NCBI RefSeq assembly: GCF_910592395.1
Contig: NC_088309.1
Coordinates: 13,458,599 to 13,522,598 of the forward strand
Length of the DNA: 64,000 nt
Source of the DNA: Lineus longissimus
Lineage: Eukaryota > Nemertea > Pilidiophora > Heteronemertea > Lineidae
Direction of reading: 5' to 3'
Shown: one piece after another, positions 31,235-45,240 of the stretch
How the letters are laid out: each line of letters starts with the position of its first letter
Numbering within the stretch: the first letter of the stretch is position 1
Position numbers and translations under genes: made by a program
The notes under the pieces: model-generated
Databases searched by the model: none
Seen by the model: only the letters and a program-made list of their open reading frames with translations
Told to the model about the DNA's origin: nothing

Positions 31235-33142
31235 GTATATATATATATTTATTTATTAAAGTGTCACCATTACGTACAATAATGCCAGCCTATGAAGGCT
31301 TACGAGACACTATAACATCATCAAACTCTTTTAAATCATGGCTGCTGCCTCTTCATTGACAACCATCCTGGCCCCACCGACTTATTCCCAACTTGACTCT
31401 CCCAAGCCCAAACACCGCTGACCCACCCAAGAACCGACCCCGAGCCCCCAGCTCAGAATCGGCCCCCCCGAGTAAAAAGAAGAAAGCGCGCGACAAGGGC
31501 AGCAGTGGCAGAGTCCGAGAGAAGCAAGCCGAGTTGACTGCGTCTGTCCGGTAGAGTCTGGATGTCAATACCGGTCGGTGTCAAAATATTTCGTAAGAGG
31601 TCCATCCTTTCGTTTACATAATTAGGACAGTCCAACAGATAGTGGTATTCATCCTCAATGGAGCCGTGGTCACAATCACGGCACAGTCTCTGTTCAAGCG
31701 GAATACCGCGGTATCTACCAAGTTCTATATTAAGCGGAAAAGTTCCATTTCTAATTCTCGCGAGAGCAGAGTGCCCGGCTCTGGAAAGCGGTAAACAAAC
31801 GTAATCACAAACACAGAAGTCTTGCTTAAGTAACCTGTAGGTTCGGAGTTTTGGCATAGCATTCAGTTGATCGCTCCATAGGTCCGTGTATTGTTGCATC
31901 AGTATGTCTTTAATTCTATTGAGAATAATCCTCACGTTCACTCTGTTTTGCACACTCGGATTGTTAAAATGATCAAGCAAATTACAATTCTCGAAAATTT
32001 ATCTCACGCCAGAACACCAGTTGTTTACACCTCTCAAACATTCTGCATAATCCCAAAGAAAGATTTGTTTAGTTATCCTGTCATCCGGTAAATACAATAA
32101 ACTGAACCAGAGTTTGCAGATCTTTATATGTTGTCTGATACATAGAGGAGTAAATCTCATATCCCCCTCTAGCGCAGGTATCGCAGAGAATTTACCAACA
32201 CCTAAGAATGCACGGATCGTTCTCAGATGTATTTTTTCACACTGCCTATATGTCTTAAATCCCCACACACACAACAATAGTCCATAACTTGGACAACCTT
32301 GGCCTCCACAAGACGACAGTAGGTATTGAAAGTCAGTCCACGACTAGTAGAAAAATGTTTAGCCAGTACACCAGCTAACGCTTTAGAAGCCCCTCTTGCA
32401 TGAACCTCCGCAGTATGAGTAAAATCAAGAGTGTCCTTTAGATCCATACCTAAATAGCGATAAGATGACACTAAGTCTAACTGGGTTGCATTGAACATGA
32501 AATTATATCTAGCTGGAGGTTCACTTTTCCGGCGGAAGTGCATCACTTTGGTTTTATCAGCATTAACAGACATGCGCCATTTCTTGCACCAATCTTCCAC
32601 TATTCCTATCATACTTTGTAATGACTCCTCATTCTCACTAATTAGAATAATGTCATCAGCATAAAGCAGTATTGAGATGTTACGACCATTAACAGTTATA
32701 CCCATTTCGTTCGTTTTGACCGCCTCTGCTAGGTCGTTGATGTAAAGGGCAAACAATGTTGGCGACAGACAATCGCCCTGACGCACACCGCATGTAGTTT
32801 GGAAGGTTTCCGTGTGGTGGCCATTGATCCGCACCCTGGCTGTAGTGTTTGTATACATGGACAGCACTGATTTGAGAAATTGTCCAGTGATACCCCTGTT
32901 ATAGAGCTTAGTAATTAGGCTTTTCCTGGCGATACAATCAAAAGCCTTGGAAAAGTCAATGTAGCAAACAAACGTATGTTTCTTTTGTTGCTTCTGATTC
33001 CTCACGGTAGTCGCCAAAGTATAAACGTGATCTTCGCACCCTCTGTTTGGTCGAAAGCCATTCTGCTCATCCACCAACATCCCATGTTCATCTATATAAC
33101 TCATCAGTCGATTGTTCAAAAGAGAGCTATATACTTTGTTCA
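31235..33142 (-). mobile_element. Non-LTR retrotransposon, 5'-truncated
   Basis: The reverse transcriptase begins mid-domain at 33142 and reads down to 31453. About 220 bp of 3' non-coding sequence follow, with a tail of TTTATTTATT-type repeats (AATAAATAAA on the minus strand) at 31237-31260. 5' truncation is typical of target-primed reverse transcription. Here the truncation point coincides with the first base of the satellite array, so a later breakpoint is equally possible. Confidence 0.75.
31453..33142 (-). pseudogene. Non-LTR reverse transcriptase
   Basis: Motifs in order are DEQNGFRPNRGCEDHVYTL, VCYIDFSKAFDCI, GVRQGDCLSPTLFALYINDL, LLYADDIILIS (catalytic YADD), KWRMSVNADKTKVMHF and SSYRYLGMDL. 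These are RT fingers, palm and thumb of LINE-type enzymes. A C-terminal region holds EQRLCRDCDHGSIEDEYHYL with LDCP, a CxxC..H..C motif common downstream of the RT in these elements. A frameshift near 32280 at a TG run and an in-frame TAA near 32001 break the protein. The endonuclease domain is absent. Clade (CR1, Jockey or RTE-like) cannot be settled by eye. Confidence 0.85.
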
Positions 33143-34599
33143 AGGGTCTTCCTTTTTTTACCTGATGGGTCTTGCTGTTTTACCTCTCAATTTTTCCGTC
33201 ACGCCCCGTAAGCAAGCAGCGAATAAATCGATTTCTTTGATTTTCTCAGGAGAGTTGGGTATTGATTTGTACAACATGCCTACGAAATTTGAAGGAAATA
33301 TTTCAATGCCTTCTAGGATTTTTTGCAAGGGTCTTCCTTTTTTACCTGATGGGCTCTTCCTTTTTTACCTCTGAATTTTTCCGTCACGCCCCATAGGCAA
33401 GCAGCGAATAGATCGATTTCTTTGATTTTCTCAGGAGAGTTGGGTATTGATTAGTACAATATGCCTATGAAATTTGAAGGAAATAACTCAATGCCCTCTA
33501 TGATTTTTTGCAAGGGTCTTCCTATTTTACCTGATAGGGTCTTACTTTTTTACCTCAGAATTTTTCCGTCAAGCCCTGTAGGCAAGTAACGGTTGGATCG
33601 ATTTCTTTGATTTTCTCAGGAGAGTTGGGTATTGATTAGTACAACATGCCTATGAAATTTGAAGAAAATAATTCAATGCCCTCTATGATTTTTTCCAAGG
33701 GTCTTCCTTTTTTACGTGATGGGGTCTTCCTTTTTTACGTCTTAATTTTTCCGTCACGCCACATAGGTAAGCAGCGAATAGATCGATTTCTTTGATTTTC
33801 TCAGGAGAGTTGGGTATTGATTAGTACAACATGCGTATGAAATTTGAAGGAAATATTTCAATGCCTTCGATGATTTTTTGCAAGGGTCTTCCTTTTTTAC
33901 CTGATGGGGTCTTCCTTTTTTACCTCTCAATTTTTCCGTCACGCCCCGTAAGCAAGCAGCGAATAAATTGATTTCTTTGATTTTCTCAGGAGAGTTGGGT
34001 ATTGATTTGTACAACATGCCTATGAAATTTGAAGGAAATATTTCAATGCCTTCCAGGATTTTTTGCAAGGGTCTTCCTTTTTTACCTGATAGGGTCTTAC
34101 TTTTTTACCTCAGAATTTTTCCGTCAAGCCCTGTAGGCAAGTAACGGTTGGATCGATTTCTTTGATTTTCTCAGGAGAGTTGGGTATTGATTAGTACAAC
34201 ATGCCTATGAAATTTGAAGGAAATAATTCAATGCCCTCTATGATTTTTTCCAAGGGTCTTCCTTTTTTACCTGATGGGGTCTTCCTTTTTTACCTCTTAA
34301 TTTTTCCGTCACGCCCCATAGGTAAGCAGCGAATAGATCGATTTCTTTGATTTTCTCAGGAGAGTTGGGTATTGATTTGTACAACATGCCTATGAAATTT
34401 GAAGGAAATAGTTCAATGCCTTCGATGATTTTTTGCAAGGGTCTTCCTTTTTTACCTGATGGGGTCTTCCTTTTTTACCTCTTAATTTTTCCATCACGCC
34501 CCATAGGCAAGCAGCGAATAGATCGATTTCTTTGATTTTATCAGGAGAGTTGAGTATTGATTAGTACGATATGCCTATGAAATTTGAAGGAAATATTTC

Positions 34600-37500
34600 A
34601 ATGCCTTCTACAATTTTTTGCAAGGGTCTTCCTATTTTATCTGATAGGGTCTTACTTTTTTACCTCATAATTTTTCCGTCAAGCCCTGTAGGCAAGTAAC
34701 AGTTGGATCGATTTCTTTGATTTTCTCAGGAGAGTTGGGTATTGATTAGTACAACATGCGTATGAAATTTGAAGGAAATATTTCAATGCCTTCGATGATT
34801 TTTTGCAAGGGTCTTCCTTTTTTACCTGATGGGGTCTTCCTTTTTTACCTCTCAATTTTTCCGTCACGCCCCGTAAGCAAGCAGCGAATAAATCGATTTC
34901 TTTGATTTTCTCAGGAGAGTTGGGTATTGATTTGTACAACATGCCTATGAAATTTGAAGGAAATATTTCAATGCCTTCCAGGATTTTTTGCAAGGGTCTT
35001 CCTACTTTACCTGATAGGGTCTTACTTTTTTACCTCAGAATTTTTCCGTCAAGCCCTGTAGGCAAGTAACGGTTGGATCGATTTCTTTGATTTTCTCAGG
35101 AGAGTTGGGTATTGATTAGTACAACATGCCTATGAAATTCGAAGGAAATAATTCAATACCCTCTATGATTTTTTCCAAGGGTCTTCCTTTTTTACGTGAT
35201 GGGGTCTTCCTTTTTTACCTCTTAATTTTTCCGTCACGCCCCATAGGTAAGCAGCGAATAGATCGATTTCTTTGATTTTCTCAGGAGAGTTGGGTATTGA
35301 TTAGTACAACATGCCTATGAAATTTGAAGGAAATAGTTCAATGCCTTCGATGATTTTTTGCAAGGGTCTTCCTTTTTTACCTGATGGGGTCTTCCTTTTT
35401 TACCTCTTAATTTTTCCGTCACGCCCTGTAGGCAAGTAACGGTTGGATCGATTTCTTTGATTTTCTCAGGAGAGTTGGGTATTGATTGGTACAACATGCC
35501 TATGAAATTTCAAGGAAATAGTTCAATGTCCTCTATGATTTTTTCCAAGGGTCTTCCTTTTTTTACCTCTCAATTTTTCCGTCACGCCCCATAGGCAAGC
35601 AGCAAATAGATCGATTTCTTTGATTTTCTCAGGAGAGTTGGGTATTGATTAGTACAACATGCCTATGAAATTTGAAGGAAATATTTCAATGCCCTCTATT
35701 ATTTTTCCAAGGGTCTTCCTTTTTTACCTGATGGGCTCTTCCTTTTTTACCTCTGATTTTTTCCGTCACGCCCCATAGGCAAGCAGCGAATAGATCGATT
35801 TCTTTGATTTTATCAGGAGAGTTGGGTATTGATTAGTACAATATGCCTATGAAATTTGAAGGAAATATTTCAATGCCTTTTACGATTTTTTGCAAGGGTC
35901 TTCCTTTTTTTCCTGACGGGGTCTTCCTTTTTTACCTTAGAATTGTTCCGTCACGCCCTCTAGGCAAGTAACGGTTGGATCGATTTCTTTGATTTTCTCA
36001 GGGGAATTGGATATTGATTAGTAAAACATGCCTATGAAATTTGAAGGAAATAGTTCAATGCCTTCGATGATTTTTTGCAAGGGTCTTCCTATTTTACCTG
36101 ATAGGGTCTTACTTTTTTACCTCAGAATTTTTCCGTCAAGCCCTGTAGGCAAGTAACGGTTGGATCGATTTCTTTGATTTTCTCAGGAGAGTTGGGTATT
36201 GATTAGTACAACATGCCTATGAAATTTGAAGGAAATAGTTCAATGCCCTCTATGATTTTTTGCAAGGGTCTTCCTTTTTTACCTGATGGGCTCTTCCTTT
36301 TTTTACCTCTCAATTTTTCCGTCACGCCCCATAGGCAAGCAGCAAATAGATCGATTTCTTTGATTTTCTCAGGAGAGTTGGGTATTGATTAGTACAACAT
36401 GCCTATTAAATTTGAAGGAAATAATTCAATGCCCTCTATGATTTTTTGCTAGGGTCTTCCTTTTTTACCTGATGGGGTCTTCCTTTTTTACCTCTTAATT
36501 TTTCCGTCACGCCCCATAGGCAAGCAGCGAATAGATCGATTTCTTTGATTTTATCAGGAGAGTTGGGTATTGATTAGTACAATATGCCTATGAAATTTGA
36601 AGGAAATATTTCAATGCCTTCGACGATTTTTTGCAAGGGTCTTCCTATTTTACCTGATAGGGTCTTACTTTTTTACCTCAGAATTTTTCCGTCAAGCCCT
36701 GTAGGCAAGTAACAGTTGGATCGATTTCTTTGATTTTCTCAGGAGAGTTGGGTATTGATTAGTACAACATGCCTATGAAATTTGAAGGAAATAATTCAAT
36801 GCCCTCTTTGATTTTTTGCAAGGGTCTTCCTTTTTTACCTGATGGGGTCTTCGTTTTTTACCTCTTAATTTTTCCGTCACGCCCCATAGGTAAGTAGCGA
36901 ATAGATCGATTTCTTTGATTTTATCAGGAGAGTTGGGTATTGATAAGTACAATATGCCTATGAAATTTGAAGGAAATAATTCAATGCCCTCTATGATTTT
37001 TTGCAAGGGTCTTCCTATTTTACCTGATAGGGTCTTACTTTTTTACCTCAGAATTTTTCCGTCAAGCCCTGTAGGCAAGTAACGGTTGGATCGATTTCTT
37101 TGATTTTCTCAGGAGAGTTGGGTATTGATTAGTACAACATGCCTATGAAATTTGAAGAAAATAATTCAATGCCGTCTATGATTTTTTCCAAGGGTCTTCC
37201 TTTTTTACGTGATGGGGTCTTCCTTTTTTACCTCTTAATTTTTCCGTCACGCCCCATAGGTAAGCAGCGAATAGATCGATTTCTATGATTTTCTCAGGGG
37301 AGTTGGGTATTGATTAGTACAACATGCCTATGAAATTTGAAGGAAATATTTCAATGCCTTCGATGATTTTTTGCAAGGGTCTTCCTTTTTTACCTGATGG
37401 GGTCTTCCTTTTTTACCTCTCAATTTTTCCGTCACGCCCCGTAAGCAAGCAGCGAATAAATTGATTTCTTTGATTTTCTCAGGAGAGTTGGGTATTGATT

Positions 37501-40104
37501 GGTACAACATGCCTATGAAATTTCAAGGAAATAGTTCAATGTCCTCTATGATTTTTTCCAAGGGTCTTCCTTTTTTTACCTCTCAATTTTTCCGTCACGC
37601 CCCATAGGCAAGCAGCAAATAGATCGATTTCTTTGATTTTCTCAGGAGAGTTGGGTATTGATTAGTACAACATGCCTATGAAATTTGAAGGAAATATTTC
37701 AATGCCCTCTATTATTTTTCCAAGGGTCTTCCTTTTTTACCTGATGGGCTCTTCCTTTTTTACCTCTGATTTTTTCCGTCACGCCCCATAGGCAAGCAGC
37801 GAATAGATCGATTTCTTTGATTTTATCAGGAGAGTTGGGTATTGATTAGTACAATATGCCTATGAAATTTGAAGGAAATATTTCAATGCCTTTTACGATT
37901 TTTTGCAAGGGTCTTCCTTTTTTTCCTGATGGGGTCTTCCTTTTTTACCTTAGAATTGTTCCGTCACGCCCTCTAGGCAAGTAACGGTTGGATCGATTTC
38001 TTTGATTTTCTCAGGGGAATTGGATATTGATTAGTAAAACATGCCTATGAAATTTGAAGGAAATAGTTCAATGCCTTCGATGATTTTTTGCAAGGGTCTT
38101 CCTATTTTACCTGATAGGGTCTTACTTTTTTACCTCAGAATTTTTCCGTCAAGCCCTGTAGGCAAGTAACGGTTGGATCGATTTCTTTGATTTTCTCAGG
38201 AGAGTTGGGTATTGATTAGTACAACATGCCTATGAAATTTGAAGGAAATAGTTCAATGCCCTCTATGATTTTTTGCAAGGGTCTTCCTTTTTTACCTGAT
38301 GGGCTCTTCCTTTTTTTACCTCTCAATTTTTCCGTCACGCCCCATAGGCAAGCAGCAAATAGATCGATTTCTTTGATTTTCTCAGGAGAGTTGGGTATTG
38401 ATTAGTACAACATGCCTATTAAATTTGAAGGAAATAATTCAATGCCCTCTATGATTTTTTGCTAGGGTCTTCCTTTTTTACCTGATGGGCTCTTCCTTTT
38501 TTACCTCTTAATTTTTCCGTCACGCCCCATAGGCAAGCAGCGAATAGATCGATTTCTTTGATTTTATCAGGAGAGTTGGGTATTGATTAGTACAATATGC
38601 CTATGAAATTTGAAGGAAATATTTCAATGCCTTCGACGATTTTTTGCAAGGGTCTTCCTATTTTACCTGATAGGGTCTTACTTTTTTACCTCAGAATTTT
38701 TCCGTCAAGCCCTGTATGCAAGTAACGGTTGGATCGATTTCTTTGATTTTCTCAGGAGAGTTGGGTATTGATTAGTACAACATGCCTATGAAATTTGAAG
38801 GAAATAATTCAATGCCCTCTATGATTTTTTGCAAGGGTCTTCCTTTTTTACCTGATGGGGTCTTCGTTTTTTACCTCTTAATTTTTCCGTCACGCCCCAT
38901 AGGTAAGTAGCGAATAGATCGATTTCTTTGATTTTATCAGGAGAGTTGGGTATTGATAGTACAATATGCCTATGAAATTTGAAGGAAATAATTCAATGCC
39001 CTCTATGATTTTTTGCAAGGGTCTTCCTATTTTACCTGATAGGGTCTTACTTTTTTACCTCAGAATTTTTCCGTCAAGCCCTGTAGGCAAGTAACGGTTG
39101 GATCGATTTCTTTGATTTTCTCAGGAGAGTTGGGTATTGATTAGTACAACATGCCTATGAAATTTGAAGAAAATAATTCAATGCCGTCTATGATTTTTTC
39201 CAAGGGTCTTCCTTTTTTACGTGATGGGGTCTTCCTTTTTTACCTCTTAATTTTTCCGTCACGCCCCATAGGTAAGCAGCGAATAGATCGATTTCTTTGA
39301 TTTTCTCAGGGGAGTTGGGTATTGATTAGTACAACATGCCTATGAAATTTGAAGGAAATATTTCAATGCCTTCGATGATTTTTTGCAAGGGTCTTCCTTT
39401 TTTACCTGATGGGGTCTTCCTTTTTTACCTCTCAATTTTTCCGTCACGCCCCGTAAGCAAGCAGCGAATAAATTGATTTCTTTGATTTTCTCAGGAGAGT
39501 TGGGTATTGATTTGTACAACATGCCTATGAAATTTGAAGGAAATATTTCAATGCCTTCCAGGATTTTTTGCAAGGGTCTTCCTTTTTTACCTGATAGGGT
39601 CTTACTTTTTTACCTCAGAATTTTTCCGTCAAGCCCTGTAGGCAAGTAACAGTTGGATCGATTTCTTTGATTTTCTCAGGAGAGTTGGGTATTGATTAGT
39701 ACAACATGCCTATGAAATTTGAAGGAAATAATTCAATGCCCTCTATGATTTTTTCCAAGGGTCTTCCTTTTTTACCTGATGGGGTCTTCCTTTTTTACCT
39801 CTTAATTTTTCCGTCACGCCCCATAGGTAAGCAGCGAATAGATCGATTTCTTTGATTTTCTCAGGAGAGTTGGGTATTGATTTGTACAACATGCCTATGA
39901 AATTTGAAGGAAATAGTTCAATGCCTTCGATGATTTTTTGCAAGGGTCTTCCTTTTTTACCTGATGGGGTCTTCCTTTTTTACCTCTTAATTTTTCCGTC
40001 ACGCCCCATAGGCAAGCAGCGAATAGATCGATTTCTTTGATTTTATCAGGAGAGTTGAGTATTGATTAGTACGATATGCCTATGAAATTTGAAGGAAATA
40101 TTTC
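34600..40104. repeat. Higher-order repeat A (5505 bp)
   Basis: Distinctive variants repeat at an offset of exactly 5505: the GGGGAATTGGATATTGATTA monomer at about 36001 and 41506, and TTTTATCTGATAGGG at about 34640 and 40143. The offset 33541 to 39046 also matches, so partial correspondence begins left of this block. Confidence 0.85.
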
Positions 40105-43100
40105 AATGCCTTCTACAATTTTTTGCAAGGGTCTTCCTATTTTATCTGATAGGGTCTTACTTTTTTACCTCATAATTTTTCCGTCAAGCCCTGTAGGCAA
40201 GTAACAGTTGGATCGATTTCTTTGATTTTCTCAGGAGAGTTGGGTATTGATTAGTACAACATGCGTATGAAATTTGAAGGAAATATTTCAATGCCTTCGA
40301 TGATTTTTTGCAAGGGTCTTCCTTTTTTACCTAATGGGGTCTTCCTTTTTTACCTCTCAATTTTTCCGTCACGCCCCGTAAGCAAGCAGCGAATAAATCG
40401 ATTTCTTTGATTTTCTCAGGAGAGTTGGGTATTGATTTGTACAACATGCCTATGAAATTTGAAGGAAATATTTCAATGCCTTCCAGGATTTTTTGCAAGG
40501 GTCTTCCTACTTTACCTGATAGGGTCTTACTTTTTTACCTCAGAATTTTTCCGTCAAGCCCTGTAGGCAAGTAACGGTTGGATCGATTTCTTTGATTTTC
40601 TCAGGAGAGTTGGGTATTGATTAGTACAACATGCCTATGAAATTTGAAGGAAATAATTCAATACCCTCTATGATTTTTTCCAAGGGTCTTCCTTTTTTAC
40701 GTGATGGGGTCTTCCTTTTTTACCTCTTAATTTTTCCGTCACGCCCCATAGGTAAGCAGCGAATAGATCGATTTCTTTGATTTTCTCAGGAGAGTTGGGT
40801 ATTGATTAGTACAACATGCCTATGAAATTTGAAGGAAATAGTTCAATGCCTTCGATGATTTTTTGCAAGGGTCTTCCTTTTTTACCTGATGGGGTCTTCC
40901 TTTTTTACCTCTTAATTTTTCCGTCACGCCCTGTAGGCAAGTAACGGTTGGATCGATTTCTTTGATTTTCTCAGGAGAGTTGGGTATTGATTGGTACAAC
41001 ATGCCTATGAAATTTGAAGGAAATAGTTCAATGTCCTCTATGATTTTTTCCAAGGGTCTTCCTTTTTTTACCTCTCAATTTTTCCGTCACGCCCCATAGG
41101 CAAGCAGCAAATAGATCGATTTCTTTGATTTTCTCAGGAGAGTTGGGTATTGATTAGTACAACATGCCTATGAAATTTGAAGGAAATATTTCAATGCCCT
41201 CTATTATTTTTCCAAGGGTCTTCCTTTTTTACCTGATGGGCTCTTCCTTTTTTACCTCTGAATTTTTCCGTCACGCCCCATAGGCAAGCAGCGAATAGAT
41301 CGATTTCTTTGATTTTATCAGGAGAGTTGGGTATTGATTAGTACAATATGCCTATGAAATTTGAAGGAAATATTTCAATGCCTTTTACGATTTTTTGCAA
41401 GGGTCTTCCTTTTTTTCCTGATGGGGTCTTCCTTTTTTACCTTAGAATTGTTCCGTCACGCCCTCTAGGCAAGTAACGGTTGGATCGATTTCTTTGATTT
41501 TCTCAGGGGAATTGGATATTGATTAGTAAAACATGCCTATGAAATTTGAAGGAAATAGTTCAATGCCTTCGATGATTTTTTGCAAGGGTCTTCCTATTTT
41601 ACCTGATAGGGTCTTACTTTTTTACCTCAGAATTTTTCCGTCAAGCCCTGTAGGCAAGTAACGGTTGGATCGATTTCTTTGATTTTCTCAGGAGAGTTGG
41701 GTATTGATTAGTACAACATGCCTATGAAATTTGAAGGAAATAGTTCAATGCCCTCTATGATTTTTTGCAAGGGTCTTCCTTTTTTACCTGATGGGCTCTT
41801 CCTTTTTTTACCTCTCAATTTTTCCGTCACGCCCCATAGGCAAGCAGCAAATAGATCGATTTCTTTGATTTTCTCAGGAGAGTTGGGTATTGATTAGTAC
41901 AACATGCCTATTAAATTTGAAGGAAATAATTCAATGCCCTCTATGATTTTTTGCTAGGGTCTTCCTTTTTTACCTGATGGGCTCTTCCTTTTTTACCTCT
42001 TAATTTTTCCGTCACGCCCCATAGGCAAGCAGCGAATAGATCGATTTCTTTGATTTTATCAGGAGAGTTGGGTATTGATTAGTACAATATGCCTATGAAA
42101 TTTGAAGGAAATATTTCAATGCCTTCGACGATTTTTTGCAAGGGTCTTCCTATTTTACCTGATAGGGTCTTACTTTTTTACCTCAGAATTTTTCCGTCAA
42201 GCCCTGTATGCAAGTAACGGTTGGATCGATTTCTTTGATTTTCTCAGGAGAGTTGGGTATTGATTAGTACAACATGCCTATGAAATTTGAAGGAAATAAT
42301 TCAATGCCCTCTATGATTTTTTGCAAGGGTCTTCCTTTTTTACCTGATGGGGTCTTCGTTTTTTACCTCTTAATTTTTCCGTCACGCCCCATAGGTAAGT
42401 AGCGAATAGATCGATTTCTTTGATTTTATCAGGAGAGTTGGGTATTGATAAGTACAATATGCCTATGAAATTTGAAGGAAATAATTCAATGCCCTCTATG
42501 ATTTTTTGCAAGGGTCTTCCTATTTTACCTGATAGGGTCTTACTTTTTTACCTCAGAATTTTTCCGTCAAGCCCTGTAGGCAAGTAACGGTTGGATCGAT
42601 TTCTTTGATTTTCTCAGGAGAGTTGGGTATTGATTAGTACAACATGCCTATGAAATTTGAAGAAAATAATTCAATGCCGTCTATGATTTTTTCCAAGGGT
42701 CTTCCTTTTTTACGTGATGGGGTCTTCCTTTTTTACCTCTTAATTTTTCCGTCACGCCCCATAGGTAAGCAGCGAATAGATCGATTTCTTTGATTTTCTC
42801 AGGGGAGTTGGGTATTGATTAGTACAACATGCCTATGAAATTTGAAGGAAATATTTCAATGCCTTCGATGATTTTTTGCAAGGGTCTTCCTTTTTTACCT
42901 GATGGGGTCTTCCTTTTTTACCTCTCAATTTTTCCGTCACGCCCCGTAAGCAAGCAGCGAATAAATCGATTTCTTTGATTTTCTCAGGAGAGTTGGGTAT
43001 TGATTAGTACAACATGCCTATGAAATTTGAAGGAAATAGTTCAATGCCTTCGATGATTTTTTGCAAGGGTCTTCCTTTTTTACCTGATGGGGTCTTCCTT

Positions 43101-45240
43101 TTTTACCTCTTAATTTTTCCGTCACGCCCTGTAGGCAAGTAACGGTTGGATCGATTTCTTTGATTTTCTCAGGAGAGTTGGGTATTGATTGGTACAACAT
43201 GCCTATGAAATTTCAAGGAAATAGTTCAATGTCCTCTATGATTTTTTCCAAGGGTCTTCCTTTTTTTACCTCTCAATTTTTCCGTCACGCCCCATAGGCA
43301 AGCAGCAAATAGATCGATTTCTTTGATTTTCTCAGGAGAGTTGGGTATTGATTAGTACAACATGCCTATGAAATTTGAAGGAAATATTTCAATGCCCTCT
43401 ATTATTTTTCCAAGGGTCTTCCTTTTTTACCTGATGGGCTCTTCCTTTTTTACCTCTGAATTTTTCCGTCACGCCCCATAGGCAAGCAGCGAATAGATCG
43501 ATTTCTTTGATTTTATCAGGAGAGTTGGGTATTGATTAGTACAATATGCCTATGAAATTTGAAGGAAATATTTCAATGCCTTTTACGATTTTTTGCAAGG
43601 GTCTTCCTTTTTTTCCTGATGGGGTCTTCCTTTTTTACCTTAGAATTGTTCCGTCACGCCCTCTAGGCAAGTAACGGTTGGATCGATTTCTTTGATTTTC
43701 TCAGGGGAATTGGATATTGATTAGTAAAACATGCCTATGAAATTTGAAGGAAATAGTTCAATGCCTTCGATGATTTTTTGCAAGGGTCTTCCTATTTTAC
43801 CTGATAGGGTCTTACTTTTTTACCTCAGAATTTTTCCGTCAAGCCCTGTAGGCAAGTAACGGTTGGATCGATTTCTTTGATTTTCTCAGGAGAGTTGGGT
43901 ATTGATTAGTACAACATGCCTATGAAATTTGAAGGAAATAGTTCAATGCCCTCTATGATTTTTTGCAAGGGTCTTCCTTTTTTACCTGATGGGCTCTTCC
44001 TTTTTTTACCTCTCAATTTTTCCGTCACGCCCCATAGGCAAGCAGCAAATAGATCGATTTCTTTGATTTTCTCAGGAGAGTTGGGTATTGATTAGTACAA
44101 CATGCCTATGAAATTTGAAGGAAATAATTCAATGCCCTCTATGATTTTTTGCTAGGGTCTTCCTTTTTTACCTGATGGGCTCTTCCTTTTTTACCTCTTA
44201 ATTTTTCCGTCACGCCCCATAGGCAAGCAGCGAATAGATCGATTTCTTTGATTTTATCAGGAGAGTTGGGTATTGATTAGTACAATATGCCTATGAAATT
44301 TGAAGGAAATATTTCAATGCCTTCGACGATTTTTTGCAAGGGTCTTCCTATTTTACCTGATAGGGTCTTACTTTTTTACCTCAGAATTTTTCCGTCAAGC
44401 CCTGTATGCAAGTAACGGTTGGATCGATTTCTTTGATTTTCTCAGGAGAGTTGGGTATTGATTAGTACAACATGCCTATGAAATTTGAAGGAAATAATTC
44501 AATGCCCTCTATGATTTTTTGCAAGGGTCTTCCTTTTTTACCTGATGGGGTCTTCGTTTTTTACCTCTTAATTTTTCCGTCACGCCCCATAGGTAAGTAG
44601 CGAATAGATCGATTTCTTTGATTTTATCAGGAGAGTTGGGTATTGATAAGTACAATATGCCTATTAAATTTGAAGGAAATATTTCAATGCCCTCTATGAT
44701 TTTTTGCAAGGGTCTTCCTTTTTTACCTGATGGGCTCTTCCTTTTTTACCTCTGAATTTTTCCGTCACGCCCCATAGGCAAGCAGCGAATAGATCGATTT
44801 CTTTGATTTTATCAGGAGAGTTGGGTATTGATTTGTACAATATGCCTATGAAATTTGAAGGAAATATTTCAATGTCTTCTACGATTTTTTGCAAGGGTCT
44901 TCCTTTTTTACCTAATGGGGTCTTCCTTTTTTACCTTAGAATTGTTCCGTCACGCCCTCTAGGCAAGTAACGGTTGGATCGATTTCTTTGATTTTCTCAG
45001 GAGAGTTGGAGATTGATTAGTAAAACATGCCTATGAAATTTGAAGGAAATAATTCAATGCCCTCTATGATTTTTTCCAAGGGTCTTCCTTTTTTACCTGA
45101 TGGGGTCTTCCTTTTTTACCTCTTAATTTTTCCGTCACGTCCCATAGGTAAGCAGCGAATAGATCGATTTCTTTGATTTTCTCAGGATAGTTGGGTATTG
45201 ATTAGTACAACATGCCTATGAAATTTGAAGGAAATATTTC
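40105..45240. repeat. Higher-order repeat B (5136 bp)
   Basis: This block matches repeat C at offset 5136 (for example 41506 to about 46641, 43704 to about 48839, 44509 to 49645) with very few substitutions. It differs from repeat A by 369 bp, which is two monomers. Confidence 0.85.
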
